Assembly (NCBI GenBank): GCA_020425835.1
Contig: JAGQRC010000049.1
Coordinates: forward strand, 1 to 11,210
Length of the DNA: 11,210 bases
Source: Planctomycetota bacterium
Lineage (GTDB): Bacteria; Planctomycetota; UBA8108; UBA1146; JAJFFE01
Direction: 5' to 3'
Shown: piece after piece, positions 1 through 7,772 of the stretch
Layout of the letters: each line of letters starts with the position of its first letter
Position numbering within the stretch: the stretch's first letter is position 1
The notes under the pieces: model-generated
Told to the model about the DNA's origin: nothing
The model's input: the letters and a program-made list of their open reading frames with translations, nothing else
The model's database searches: none
Program-made: the position numbers and the translations under genes

Positions 1-1
1 C

Positions 2-46
2 CCCACGACGAGCTCCACCGAGGCGGGCCGTCCCCGCGAGAGATAG
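2..46 (+). other. Possible 3' tail of an upstream gene
   Basis: One forward frame is open from the window edge to a TAG at 44-46 and would encode a short hydrophilic tail ending in GRPRER. It stops 14 bases before the arginase ATG, which would fit an operon partner. Fourteen codons are too few to prove coding, and the segment may equally be 5' untranslated sequence. The purine-rich stretch GAGAGATAGAAGAGAG within 38-53 is the only ribosome-binding candidate for arginase. Confidence 0.15.
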
Positions 47-60
47 AAGAGAGCCGAAAC

Positions 61-996
61 ATGACCTCGCGCAGCGTCCACGTGATCGGGATGCCGCTGG
101 ATCACGGTGCCGGCCGGCGTGGCGTCGGGATGGGACCGACCGCGATCCGGATCGCTCGGCTGCACGAAGCGCTGGGCCGCCTGGGTTACGAAGTGCACGA
201 GCACGGCGACGTCCACGTCTCCATCCCGGAGTCGTTGGAGCAAGGGGACACCAAGGCGAAGTACCTGAGGGTCGTCGCCGAGGCTTGTCGCGAGCTCTCC
301 GCTCAGGTCAAGTCGGTCCTCGATCAAGGGGCGCTGCCGCTCGTGATCGGCGGAGATCACTCGCTGGCAATCGGCTCGATCTCCGGGGCGGCGCATCACC
401 TGGTCGCGAGAGCCGGGGGGGACGGCCAGGCCGCGCCGAAACTCGGACTCCTCTGGTTCGACGCGCACGCGGACATCAATACTCCGGAGACCTCGGTGAG
501 TGGCAACATCCACGGGATGCCGGTCGCGTGTCTGCTCCATCGCGGTCCGGACGAGTTGCGATCGATCGGCTACGACGGCCCGAAGCTCGCTCCGGAGCGC
601 GTCGTCCAGGTCGGCCTGCGGGACATCGATCGGGCGGAGAAGCGGCTCGTCAAAGAGTCCGGAATCTACGCGTTCACGATGGCCGACATCGATCGGCGAG
701 GTCTCGCCCGCGTCGTCGAGGAGGCGATCGACATCGCGACCCGCGACTGCGACCTCCTCCACGTGAGTTTCGACATCGATGTGATGGATCCTCGCGTCGC
801 ACCGGGAACGGGGACACCCGTCTTGGGGGGGCTCTCGTTCCGCGAAGCGCATCTCGCGTTGGAGATGGTGGCGGAGTCGGGGCGGCTCGGCTCCTTCGAG
901 CTGGTCGAGGTCAATCCGATCCTCGATGAGCAGAATCGCACTGCAGAGATCGGAGTCGACCTGATCGCATCGGCTTTGGGGAAGACGATTCTCTGA
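61..996 (+). CDS. rocF: Arginase (ureohydrolase family, Mn-dependent)
   Basis: Hydrolyses L-arginine to L-ornithine and urea in the cytoplasm, using a binuclear manganese centre. The 311 residues are close to the usual 300 or so of bacterial arginases and form a single ureohydrolase domain. Metal ligands are all visible: H100 in GGDHS, D134/H136/D138 in FDAHAD, and D238/D240 in SFDIDVMDP. The substrate loop SGNIHGMP (148-154) and E283 in ELVEVNP, followed by N292-R-T-A, are the arginase versions of these motifs rather than the agmatinase or formimidoylglutamase ones. The ATG at 61 leaves the expected short lead before the first strand (VHVIGMPLDHG); the ribosome-binding site is only a purine-rich stretch. 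It converges on the aminotransferase gene, with 24 bases between the two stops. No ornithine-using partner gene is in the window, so its pathway (arginine catabolism or polyamine supply) cannot be told. No catalytic residue is missing. Confidence 0.95.
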   Translation: MTSRSVHVIGMPLDHGAGRRGVGMGPTAIRIARLHEALGRLGYEVHEHGDVHVSIPESLEQGDTKAKYLRVVAEACRELSAQVKSVLDQGALPLVIGGDHSLAIGSISGAAHHLVARAGGDGQAAPKLGLLWFDAHADINTPETSVSGNIHGMPVACLLHRGPDELRSIGYDGPKLAPERVVQVGLRDIDRAEKRLVKESGIYAFTMADIDRRGLARVVEEAIDIATRDCDLLHVSFDIDVMDPRVAPGTGTPVLGGLSFREAHLALEMVAESGRLGSFELVEVNPILDEQNRTAEIGVDLIASALGKTIL

Positions 997-1020
997 ACGG
1001 TCTTGCGTCTCAGTGGTGTC

Positions 1021-2187
1021 TCAGTGACGTCGCTCGCCTCTGCGCCAGGCGAGCATCCTTCGGGCGGCCTCTTCCAGAGTCTCTCGTCGCTTGCAGAACG
1101 CGAACCGCAGGAGCCCGCGTTCGGGGCGCGCCGAGTAGAAGACGCTCGGCGGTATCGCGGCGACCCCGCACTCCCGGACCCAGCGTTCTGCGAAGGTCTG
1201 GTCATCCTCGTCCGAGAGCCCTCGGAATCCTGCCAGGATGAAGTAGGTCCCCTCGGGAGCGATCGGCACGAAACCGGTGTCGGTCAACGCCTCGATCAGG
1301 AGCGCGCGTCGCTCACCGTACTCGCTCCGGAACTCGTCGTAGTACGAGTCCGGGAGTTCCCGCAGCGCCCGAGCGACGCCGACCTGGAGCGGAGTCGTGC
1401 TGCAGAACGTGAGGAACTGGTGCGCGGCCTGCGCCGCTGCGATCCACCGCTCGTCCCCGGTCGCCCAGCCGATCTTCCAGCCGGTGAACGAGAAGGTCTT
1501 GCCGCAGCTCGAGACGGTGATCGTGCGTTCCCGCATTCCCGGCCGCGTCGCGATCGAGAGGTGCTTCGCGCCGTCGAAGGTCAGTCGCTCGTACACTTCG
1601 TCGGCCAGCACCACGACGTCGTACCGATGGCAGAGCTCGGCGACGAGGTCCAACTCCTCCTCCGTGAGCACGCGACCGGTCGGATTGTGGGGTGTGTTCA
1701 GAACCAGCAATCGCGTCCGATCGTTGAACGCCGCCTCCAGGGCCGACCTCTCGAGACGGAACCGCGGGGCGGACAGCGTGACGAAGCGAGGTGAGGCGCC
1801 GGCCATGGCGCAGCAGGCGGGGTAGCTGTCGTAGTAGGGCTCGAAGAGGATCACTTCGTCGTCGGGATCGAGGAGACCGAGGATCGTGGCCGCGATCGCT
1901 TCGGTCGCGCCGTGGAACACCGCCACTTCGCGCATCGGGTCGTACGCGAGACCCGTGCGTTCGGCGACCATTGCCGCCACCGCCTCGACGAGCTCCGGGT
2001 GGCCTTGGGATCGCGCGTACTGGTTCGCGCCGGAACGAAGCGCCGACTCGACGGATCGGATCATCGAGGGAGGCCCCTCGAAGTCCGGGAATCCCTGGGA
2101 GAGGTTGACGGCATCGAACTGCAGCGCCAGCTGGGTCATGCGGGAGAAGATCGTCGTCCCGAACGGGCGGAGTCGGTGGGCGACCAT
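1021..2187 (-). CDS. Class I/II PLP-dependent aminotransferase, YbdL/kynurenine aminotransferase type
   Basis: Predicted cytoplasmic fold-type I aminotransferase that moves an amino group from an amino acid to a 2-oxo acid. The N-terminal hallmark NLSQGFPDFEGP (residues 28-39) places it with E. coli YbdL (methionine aminotransferase) and kynurenine/glutamine transaminases. Visible PLP-site residues are N168 in NTPHNPTG, D196 and Y199 in LADEVYE, and the Schiff-base lysine K230 in SSCGKTFSFTGWK. R361 in LLRFAFCK should bind the substrate carboxylate. The 388 residues are the normal length. I chose the ATG at 2187 because family members begin just before the RLRPFGTTIF segment; a GTG at 2217 would add ten unsupported residues inside the upstream gene. 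There is no clear Shine-Dalgarno, but the start lies 7 bases after the stop of the CoA-binding gene, suggesting translational coupling. Substrate could be methionine, an aromatic amino acid, kynurenine or glutamine; motifs alone do not decide. Confidence 0.9.
   Translation of the reverse strand: MVAHRLRPFGTTIFSRMTQLALQFDAVNLSQGFPDFEGPPSMIRSVESALRSGANQYARSQGHPELVEAVAAMVAERTGLAYDPMREVAVFHGATEAIAATILGLLDPDDEVILFEPYYDSYPACCAMAGASPRFVTLSAPRFRLERSALEAAFNDRTRLLVLNTPHNPTGRVLTEEELDLVAELCHRYDVVVLADEVYERLTFDGAKHLSIATRPGMRERTITVSSCGKTFSFTGWKIGWATGDERWIAAAQAAHQFLTFCSTTPLQVGVARALRELPDSYYDEFRSEYGERRALLIEALTDTGFVPIAPEGTYFILAGFRGLSDEDDQTFAERWVRECGVAAIPPSVFYSARPERGLLRFAFCKRRETLEEAARRMLAWRRGERRH
1032..1054. terminator. 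Perfect hairpin between convergent genes, possible terminator
   Basis: GCTCGCCT (1032-1039) and AGGCGAGC (1047-1054) form a perfect 8-bp GC-rich stem around a 7-base loop. The hairpin begins 36 bases after the arginase stop and lies within the last codons of the convergent aminotransferase. It could end or stabilise the arginase transcript. There is no T-run after it on either strand, so a classic intrinsic terminator is not supported, and a perfect 8-bp repeat can arise by chance in DNA this rich in GC. Confidence 0.25.
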
Positions 2188-2194
2188 GACCGGG

Positions 2195-2605
2195 TCAGCG
2201 CAGGACGACCATGACACACGGACCGCCGTGGATCACGCCGAGTCCGAGGTCGCGTGCCTTCGCGACGGCGCTCGCGCTCTCCGCACCGGGCTGCATCCAG
2301 ACCAGCGGAATCCCGTTCGCGGCGATCTCCTCGACCACCGTCTCGGTGACCTGCGGCGGGGTGATGATCGACACCGCGTCGATGGCCTCGGTGACATCCG
2401 AGAGCGAAGCGTAGACGCGTTGACCGAGAATCTCGGTTTCGCGCGGATGGATCGGGATCGCCCGCCGACCCCTCGCCAGGTAGTGGGCGAGAACCTTGTG
2501 TCCGTACTTCGAAGGGTCACGGCTCACGCCGACGACGCCGAAGGTCTCCGCCGCCAGGAAGCGAGCGATCAACTCCGCTTCGTCGAGCTGCGTCAGGTCG
2601 TTCAT
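2195..2605 (-). CDS. CoA-binding protein, YccU/CoA_binding_2 family
   Basis: A 136-residue single-domain Rossmann-like protein of the CoA-binding family found alone in bacteria (E. coli YccU type) and as a domain in succinyl-CoA synthetase-like enzymes. The nucleotide-binding segment is GVVGVSRDPSKYGHKV (23-38). It is followed by the family pattern IPIHPRETEILGQRVYASLSDV (50-71) given here in short as IPIHP...G..VY.SL.D, then DAVSIITPP (76-84) and VWMQPGAES (102-110). The ATG at 2605 has a strong GAGGGAG ribosome-binding site that overlaps the TGA of the preceding gene. Cellular role is not established for stand-alone members; binding of CoA or a related nucleotide is expected from the family. 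It is the fourth gene of the minus-strand run and sits 7 bases upstream of the aminotransferase start. The C-terminus (GGPCVMVVLR) is short but otherwise the protein looks complete. Confidence 0.88.
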   Translation of the reverse strand: MNDLTQLDEAELIARFLAAETFGVVGVSRDPSKYGHKVLAHYLARGRRAIPIHPRETEILGQRVYASLSDVTEAIDAVSIITPPQVTETVVEEIAANGIPLVWMQPGAESASAVAKARDLGLGVIHGGPCVMVVLR

Positions 2606-2614
2606 GGGACTCCC

Positions 2615-2899
2615 TCAGCGATCGCCGGCGAGCTCGGCGAGTCGTCGGATCGAGGTCACATCGCCGCGCGGCACGAGATGGCGGTCGAGCTTCTTCCAGG
2701 TGCCGAACTTCGCCGCGCGGGCGAGGTACTCCTCCCGCGACAGCGCGTGCTCCTCGGAGTCGTGGTAGTCGACGTCGAGGAGGAGAACGCCGTCGTCGGT
2801 CTCCTCGAAGCAGCGACCGACATAGGTGCGTGGTCCCGCTGTCTCCACGACGATCGTGATGCCGTGGAGCTCGCCCTTGTCGTCGTGGAAGGTCCCCAC
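2615..2899 (-). CDS. Hypothetical 94-residue protein in redox operon
   Basis: I do not recognise this protein. It starts with GTG at 2899, a single base after the bacilliredoxin stop (TAG then G then GTG), and ends 9 bases before the CoA-binding gene, so tight spacing on both sides supports a real gene. GAAGG about nine bases upstream can serve as ribosome-binding site. The sequence is acidic in the first half and basic in the second. Residues 12-45 look like successive beta strands (GITIVVET, TYVGRCFEET, GVLLLDVDYH); the helical second half contains SREEYLARAAKF and a basic patch KKLDRHLVPRGD. There is one cysteine (C30) and no signal peptide or membrane segment. The strand pattern resembles a small barrel of the Sm-like sort, but this is only an impression. 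Confidence 0.75.
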   Translation of the reverse strand: MGTFHDDKGELHGITIVVETAGPRTYVGRCFEETDDGVLLLDVDYHDSEEHALSREEYLARAAKFGTWKKLDRHLVPRGDVTSIRRLAELAGDR

Positions 2900-2900
2900 C

Positions 2901-3329
2901 CTACGCGCCCTTCGCGCAGTGTTGGTCGAAGGCCTCGACCAGGTCGAAGGCGATCGTCTGTGGATCCCGTCCCTCGATCATGTGGCGTGGCACGAAGTGG
3001 ACGACCTCGCCGTTCTTGAAGAGGGCGATACTCGGGCTCGACGGCGGCAGGTCGCCGATCTTCCCCCGCGCCGCGTCGGTGGCCTCGAGGTCCTGACCGG
3101 CGAAGACGGTGAACGCGCGATCCGGACGGTTCGAGTGCTGGAGTGCGAGGAGCACACCCGGTCGGGCGCCGCCGGCCGCGCAGCCGCACACCGAGTTGAC
3201 GATCAGGAGCGCCGTGCCGTCGTTCGCCGCGAACGCGTCCTCGACAGCCGCGGCCGTCGTCAGCTCTTGGACACCGGCGCGAGTCAGCTCCTCGCGCATC
3301 GGTCGGACCAGAACGGGATCGTAGGGCAT
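2901..3329 (-). CDS. BrxA/BrxB-family bacilliredoxin (YphP/YqiW type)
   Basis: Small thioredoxin-fold protein of the YphP/YqiW family. In Firmicutes these remove bacillithiol from S-bacillithiolated proteins and have weak disulfide isomerase activity. At 142 residues it matches the usual length. The signature CGC active site is C48-G49-C50 in NSVCGCAAGGARPG, and the conserved stretches FAGQDLEATDAARG (76-89), PSSPSIALFKNGE (96-108) and HFVPRHMIEG (111-120) are present. I place the start at the ATG at 3329, which gives the family N-terminus MPYD; an upstream in-frame start at 3419 would run back into the permease gene and adds low-complexity Arg/Cys sequence. A GGAAAG ribosome-binding candidate precedes it. 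It heads a tight four-gene run, 77 bases after the permease stop. Planctomycetes are not classical bacillithiol producers, so the actual thiol partner is uncertain. Confidence 0.92.
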   Translation of the reverse strand: MPYDPVLVRPMREELTRAGVQELTTAAAVEDAFAANDGTALLIVNSVCGCAAGGARPGVLLALQHSNRPDRAFTVFAGQDLEATDAARGKIGDLPPSSPSIALFKNGEVVHFVPRHMIEGRDPQTIAFDLVEAFDQHCAKGA

Positions 3330-3406
3330 GGGTCGGCTCTTTCCGGTTTCGAGTGGGCGGTAGGGTAGCGATCGCGGGCACCGGCAACAACGTCTCGGTC
3401 GGGCGC

Positions 3407-5239
3407 TCAGCAGTGGCAATGGTCGTGATCGTGGCGGTGACCGTGACCGTGATCGCCGCCGCCACTCTCCTCATCTTCGGACTGCACCAAGACCTGCGCG
3501 ACGAACGCCCGCGGCCCCTGGCGGAGGAGCGAGACGGAGAAGAGGAGTGCGAGCCCCGCCAGTGCGGTCCACGACCACGCCGACGGCTCCTGCTCCGAAC
3601 TCAGGAGTGGGTCGACCGCGACGCGGCAGAGGTCGACGGTGTACCCGGCGATCACCGCCAGCAGCGCCACCGATAGCGCGAAGCGGAGGGCGAAGCGGCG
3701 GCCATGGAGGTCCGACAACACTCCGAAAGTCGTGATGTTGGTCGCCGGTCCGGTCAGGAGGAACGCGAGCGCCGCCCCGGGCGAGACTCCGCTGGCGAGG
3801 AACACCGCCACCAACGGTGTCGCGCCGGCCGCGCACACGTACACCGGCAACCCGACGAGCGCGAAGATCGGCACTTGCGCGACCGGCGAGATCTCGCCGA
3901 GCCAACGGGATTGCAGGAGTGGCTGGGTGCACGCGGCGAGCGCGAGACCGAGCAGGATCCACGGTGCGGTGTGATCGACGGTCTCTCCGAGTCCATTGCG
4001 AAGGCTGACGCGTAGTCTCTCGGCGAGCGACTTCGCGTCGTTCGCGACCGGCGCCGGCGCAGGATCCCCCTTCGGTCTCGGCGCGACGATCCACGCGGCG
4101 AGGACGGCGAGAAGTCCTGCTGCGACGACCCGGGCGATCGCGTAGTCGGTACCCAGGAGTCGACCCGAGAGCAGCACCGAGTCGAGTCCGAGTTCGGGGG
4201 CGGCGACGAGGACGCTGAGCGCGGCGGCGACCGGCGCACCGCGAACGATCATGGATCGATAGATCGGCACGACGCCACAGGAGCAAACGGGAATCGGAAG
4301 ACCGAAGACCACGCCGCGAATCGCCTGCATCGCCGTGCTCCGACCGCGACCCAACCAACCGAGCGTCCCCGACGGCATGAACCCGTACAGGAGGCCGGCG
4401 GCGAGGTAGGCGAGGAGGAGCACCGGCGCGCTCTCGAGCGCGAGATGGATGAACAGGTCGCCGACGGCGAGTCCGGAGGCCGGACCGACCGCGCTCCCGA
4501 CGGCGGCGAGGTCGGCGCCGCGCGAGAGTCCGGCGTGCGAGTGCGAGTGCCCCTCGCCCGAGAAGAGACCGATCAATGCGACGATGGCGAGCAGCGCTCC
4601 GAGCCCCGAGGCCCAGTGCCAGCGTCCCGCGGCGGGCGCGTCCACGGCGGGCATGTGGACGACCACGTGGAGGAGCGACCCTGCGACCAGCGCGACGAAC
4701 CAATGCAGCGCTGGCAGACCGTGCTGGAGATCGAGATGGGTCGCGAAGTGGAAGCCACCGTACGTCGCGAGGTCGAGCAGCACGATCGCGCCGAGTGCGG
4801 CGCCGATGCCATGGGTGCGACGCAGGAGGACCCAGATCGCCAGTCCGACCGGAAGCCGGTGGAGGATCAACGCGAGGGACAGAGAGGACCCGAACGAGAG
4901 GCCGGCGCCATCCATCGCCGAGTGCAGCAAGAGCCCGGCGATCGCGAGCACGAGCGCGGTACGGTGCGCCTTGGCCCCGAGTTTCATCCGCGCGCGCTCG
5001 AGCAAGGTGGGAACGAAGATCCCGCAGAGCGCGATCAGCACGACCGGCCAGCCGGCGATCTCGAAGCTGTGCGGAAGGATGTCGACGAGGACGAGACCGG
5101 CGATCGCGACGACCATGAAGCCGTCGAGGATCGCGAGCGCGACGGGGGTGCGGCGCGACATCCAGAGGAGGATCGGACCGAGGAGTGGGACGACGAGACA
5201 GGCGACGAGGGCGGGAACCCCCGCGGACGAGTCTGGCAT
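3407..5239 (-). CDS. ZIP-like domain fused to SO_0444/ArsP-type metal efflux permease
   Basis: Large inner-membrane protein of 610 residues, probably a metal transporter. Residues 1-225 form about seven hydrophobic segments with ZIP-transporter-like motifs: DILPHSFE (53-60), HSAMDG (106-111) and HRLPVGLA (127-134). The ZIP glutamate after HxxP is replaced by V131. A soluble His stretch GHSHSH (230-235) joins this to residues 260-575, a DUF318/ArsP_1 permease with the signature [11 protein letters not shown] (316-326), the segment APELGLDSV (347-355) as in the SO_0444 Cu/Zn efflux family, and TGPATNITT (496-504). The tail 596-610 alternates His with Asp, Gly, Arg and Cys. The CSC motif in a membrane helix and the His-rich ends suggest export of Cu, Zn, Ni or a similar ion; arsenic compounds are an alternative because ArsP shares the fold. 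The ATG at 5239 has AGGA four bases upstream. It is divergent from the DUF255 gene and lies upstream of the bacilliredoxin group. Confidence 0.85.
   Translation of the reverse strand: MPDSSAGVPALVACLVVPLLGPILLWMSRRTPVALAILDGFMVVAIAGLVLVDILPHSFEIAGWPVVLIALCGIFVPTLLERARMKLGAKAHRTALVLAIAGLLLHSAMDGAGLSFGSSLSLALILHRLPVGLAIWVLLRRTHGIGAALGAIVLLDLATYGGFHFATHLDLQHGLPALHWFVALVAGSLLHVVVHMPAVDAPAAGRWHWASGLGALLAIVALIGLFSGEGHSHSHAGLSRGADLAAVGSAVGPASGLAVGDLFIHLALESAPVLLLAYLAAGLLYGFMPSGTLGWLGRGRSTAMQAIRGVVFGLPIPVCSCGVVPIYRSMIVRGAPVAAALSVLVAAPELGLDSVLLSGRLLGTDYAIARVVAAGLLAVLAAWIVAPRPKGDPAPAPVANDAKSLAERLRVSLRNGLGETVDHTAPWILLGLALAACTQPLLQSRWLGEISPVAQVPIFALVGLPVYVCAAGATPLVAVFLASGVSPGAALAFLLTGPATNITTFGVLSDLHGRRFALRFALSVALLAVIAGYTVDLCRVAVDPLLSSEQEPSAWSWTALAGLALLFSVSLLRQGPRAFVAQVLVQSEDEESGGGDHGHGHRHDHDHCHC
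3410..3454 (-). repeat. Degenerate GTG/GAC hexamer repeat encoding His-rich tail
   Basis: The last 15 codons of the permease are built from alternating His with Asp, Gly, Arg or Cys and appear on the plus strand as repeated units such as gtgacc, gtgatc and gtggcg. Six-base periodicity like this can expand or contract by slippage. The encoded tail ([15 protein letters not shown]) is a plausible metal-binding segment. Confidence 0.7.
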
Positions 5240-5383
5240 GGAGTCCTACGCTTCCCGGACGAAAAGCCGCATTCTGCCCCACGTCGTGACAGTTGTCTGC
5301 ATCCGCGGACCCGTCCCCTCGGCTTTCGAGTACGATCGCTCGTCCGTCGGCGCCATCCGTCGACCCGACTCGAAAGGTCCGCC
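5240..5383. promoter_or_regulatory. Divergent intergenic region (permease / DUF255 protein)
   Basis: These 144 bases separate two genes transcribed away from each other, so promoters for both should lie here. I found no convincing -35/-10 pair at standard spacing on either strand. TACGAT at 5331-5336 resembles a -10 element for the forward gene but lacks a partner at 16-18 bases. The near palindrome GACAgtTGTC at 5288-5297 is the only short symmetric element I noticed. Confidence 0.5.
5372..5377 (+). promoter_or_regulatory. Ribosome-binding site deciding the GTG start of the DUF255 gene
   Basis: GAAAGG lies six bases upstream of GTG 5384. Together with the family N-terminal signature that begins a few codons later, it sets the start of a reading frame that is open for nearly 1 kb further upstream. 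Confidence 0.65.
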
Positions 5384-7711
<2,328 letters not shown>

Positions 7712-7772
7712 CGGCCGCGCGTTTCTCGAGCGCAGGGACCGCGGACCTCCGGACACGCGATCGAACGGTCTT

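Noticed and set aside
61..996. Agmatinase or formimidoylglutamase instead of arginase
   Set aside because: The SGNIHGMP loop and the ELVEVNP...NRTA ending are arginase-type, so the more specific call was kept.
2188..2217. GTG at 2217 as start of the aminotransferase
   Set aside because: It would add ten residues with no family counterpart and overlap the CoA-binding gene; the ATG at 2187 gives the normal N-terminus.
3362..3390. Possible promoter on the minus strand (TTGTTG, 17 bases, TACCCT) in front of bacilliredoxin
   Set aside because: Spacing is right and the position in the 77-base gap is sensible, but each box matches the consensus at only three of six positions, which is not enough to call.
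3330..3419. Longer bacilliredoxin starting at 3419
   Set aside because: The extra 30 residues are Arg/Cys/Pro-rich, overlap the permease stop and have no match to the family N-terminus MPYD.
5288..5297. Near palindrome GACAgtTGTC in the permease/DUF255 divergent region, reminiscent of CopY/BlaI-type operators (TACAnnTGTA)
   Set aside because: Only four-base arms and no regulator gene of that family in the window; likely chance.
4445..5383. Upstream in-frame extension of the DUF255 gene by 313 codons
   Set aside because: The extension is antisense to the clearly real permease, is an Asp/Glu/Arg-rich shadow, and the family N-terminal signature plus a Shine-Dalgarno sequence place the start at GTG 5384.
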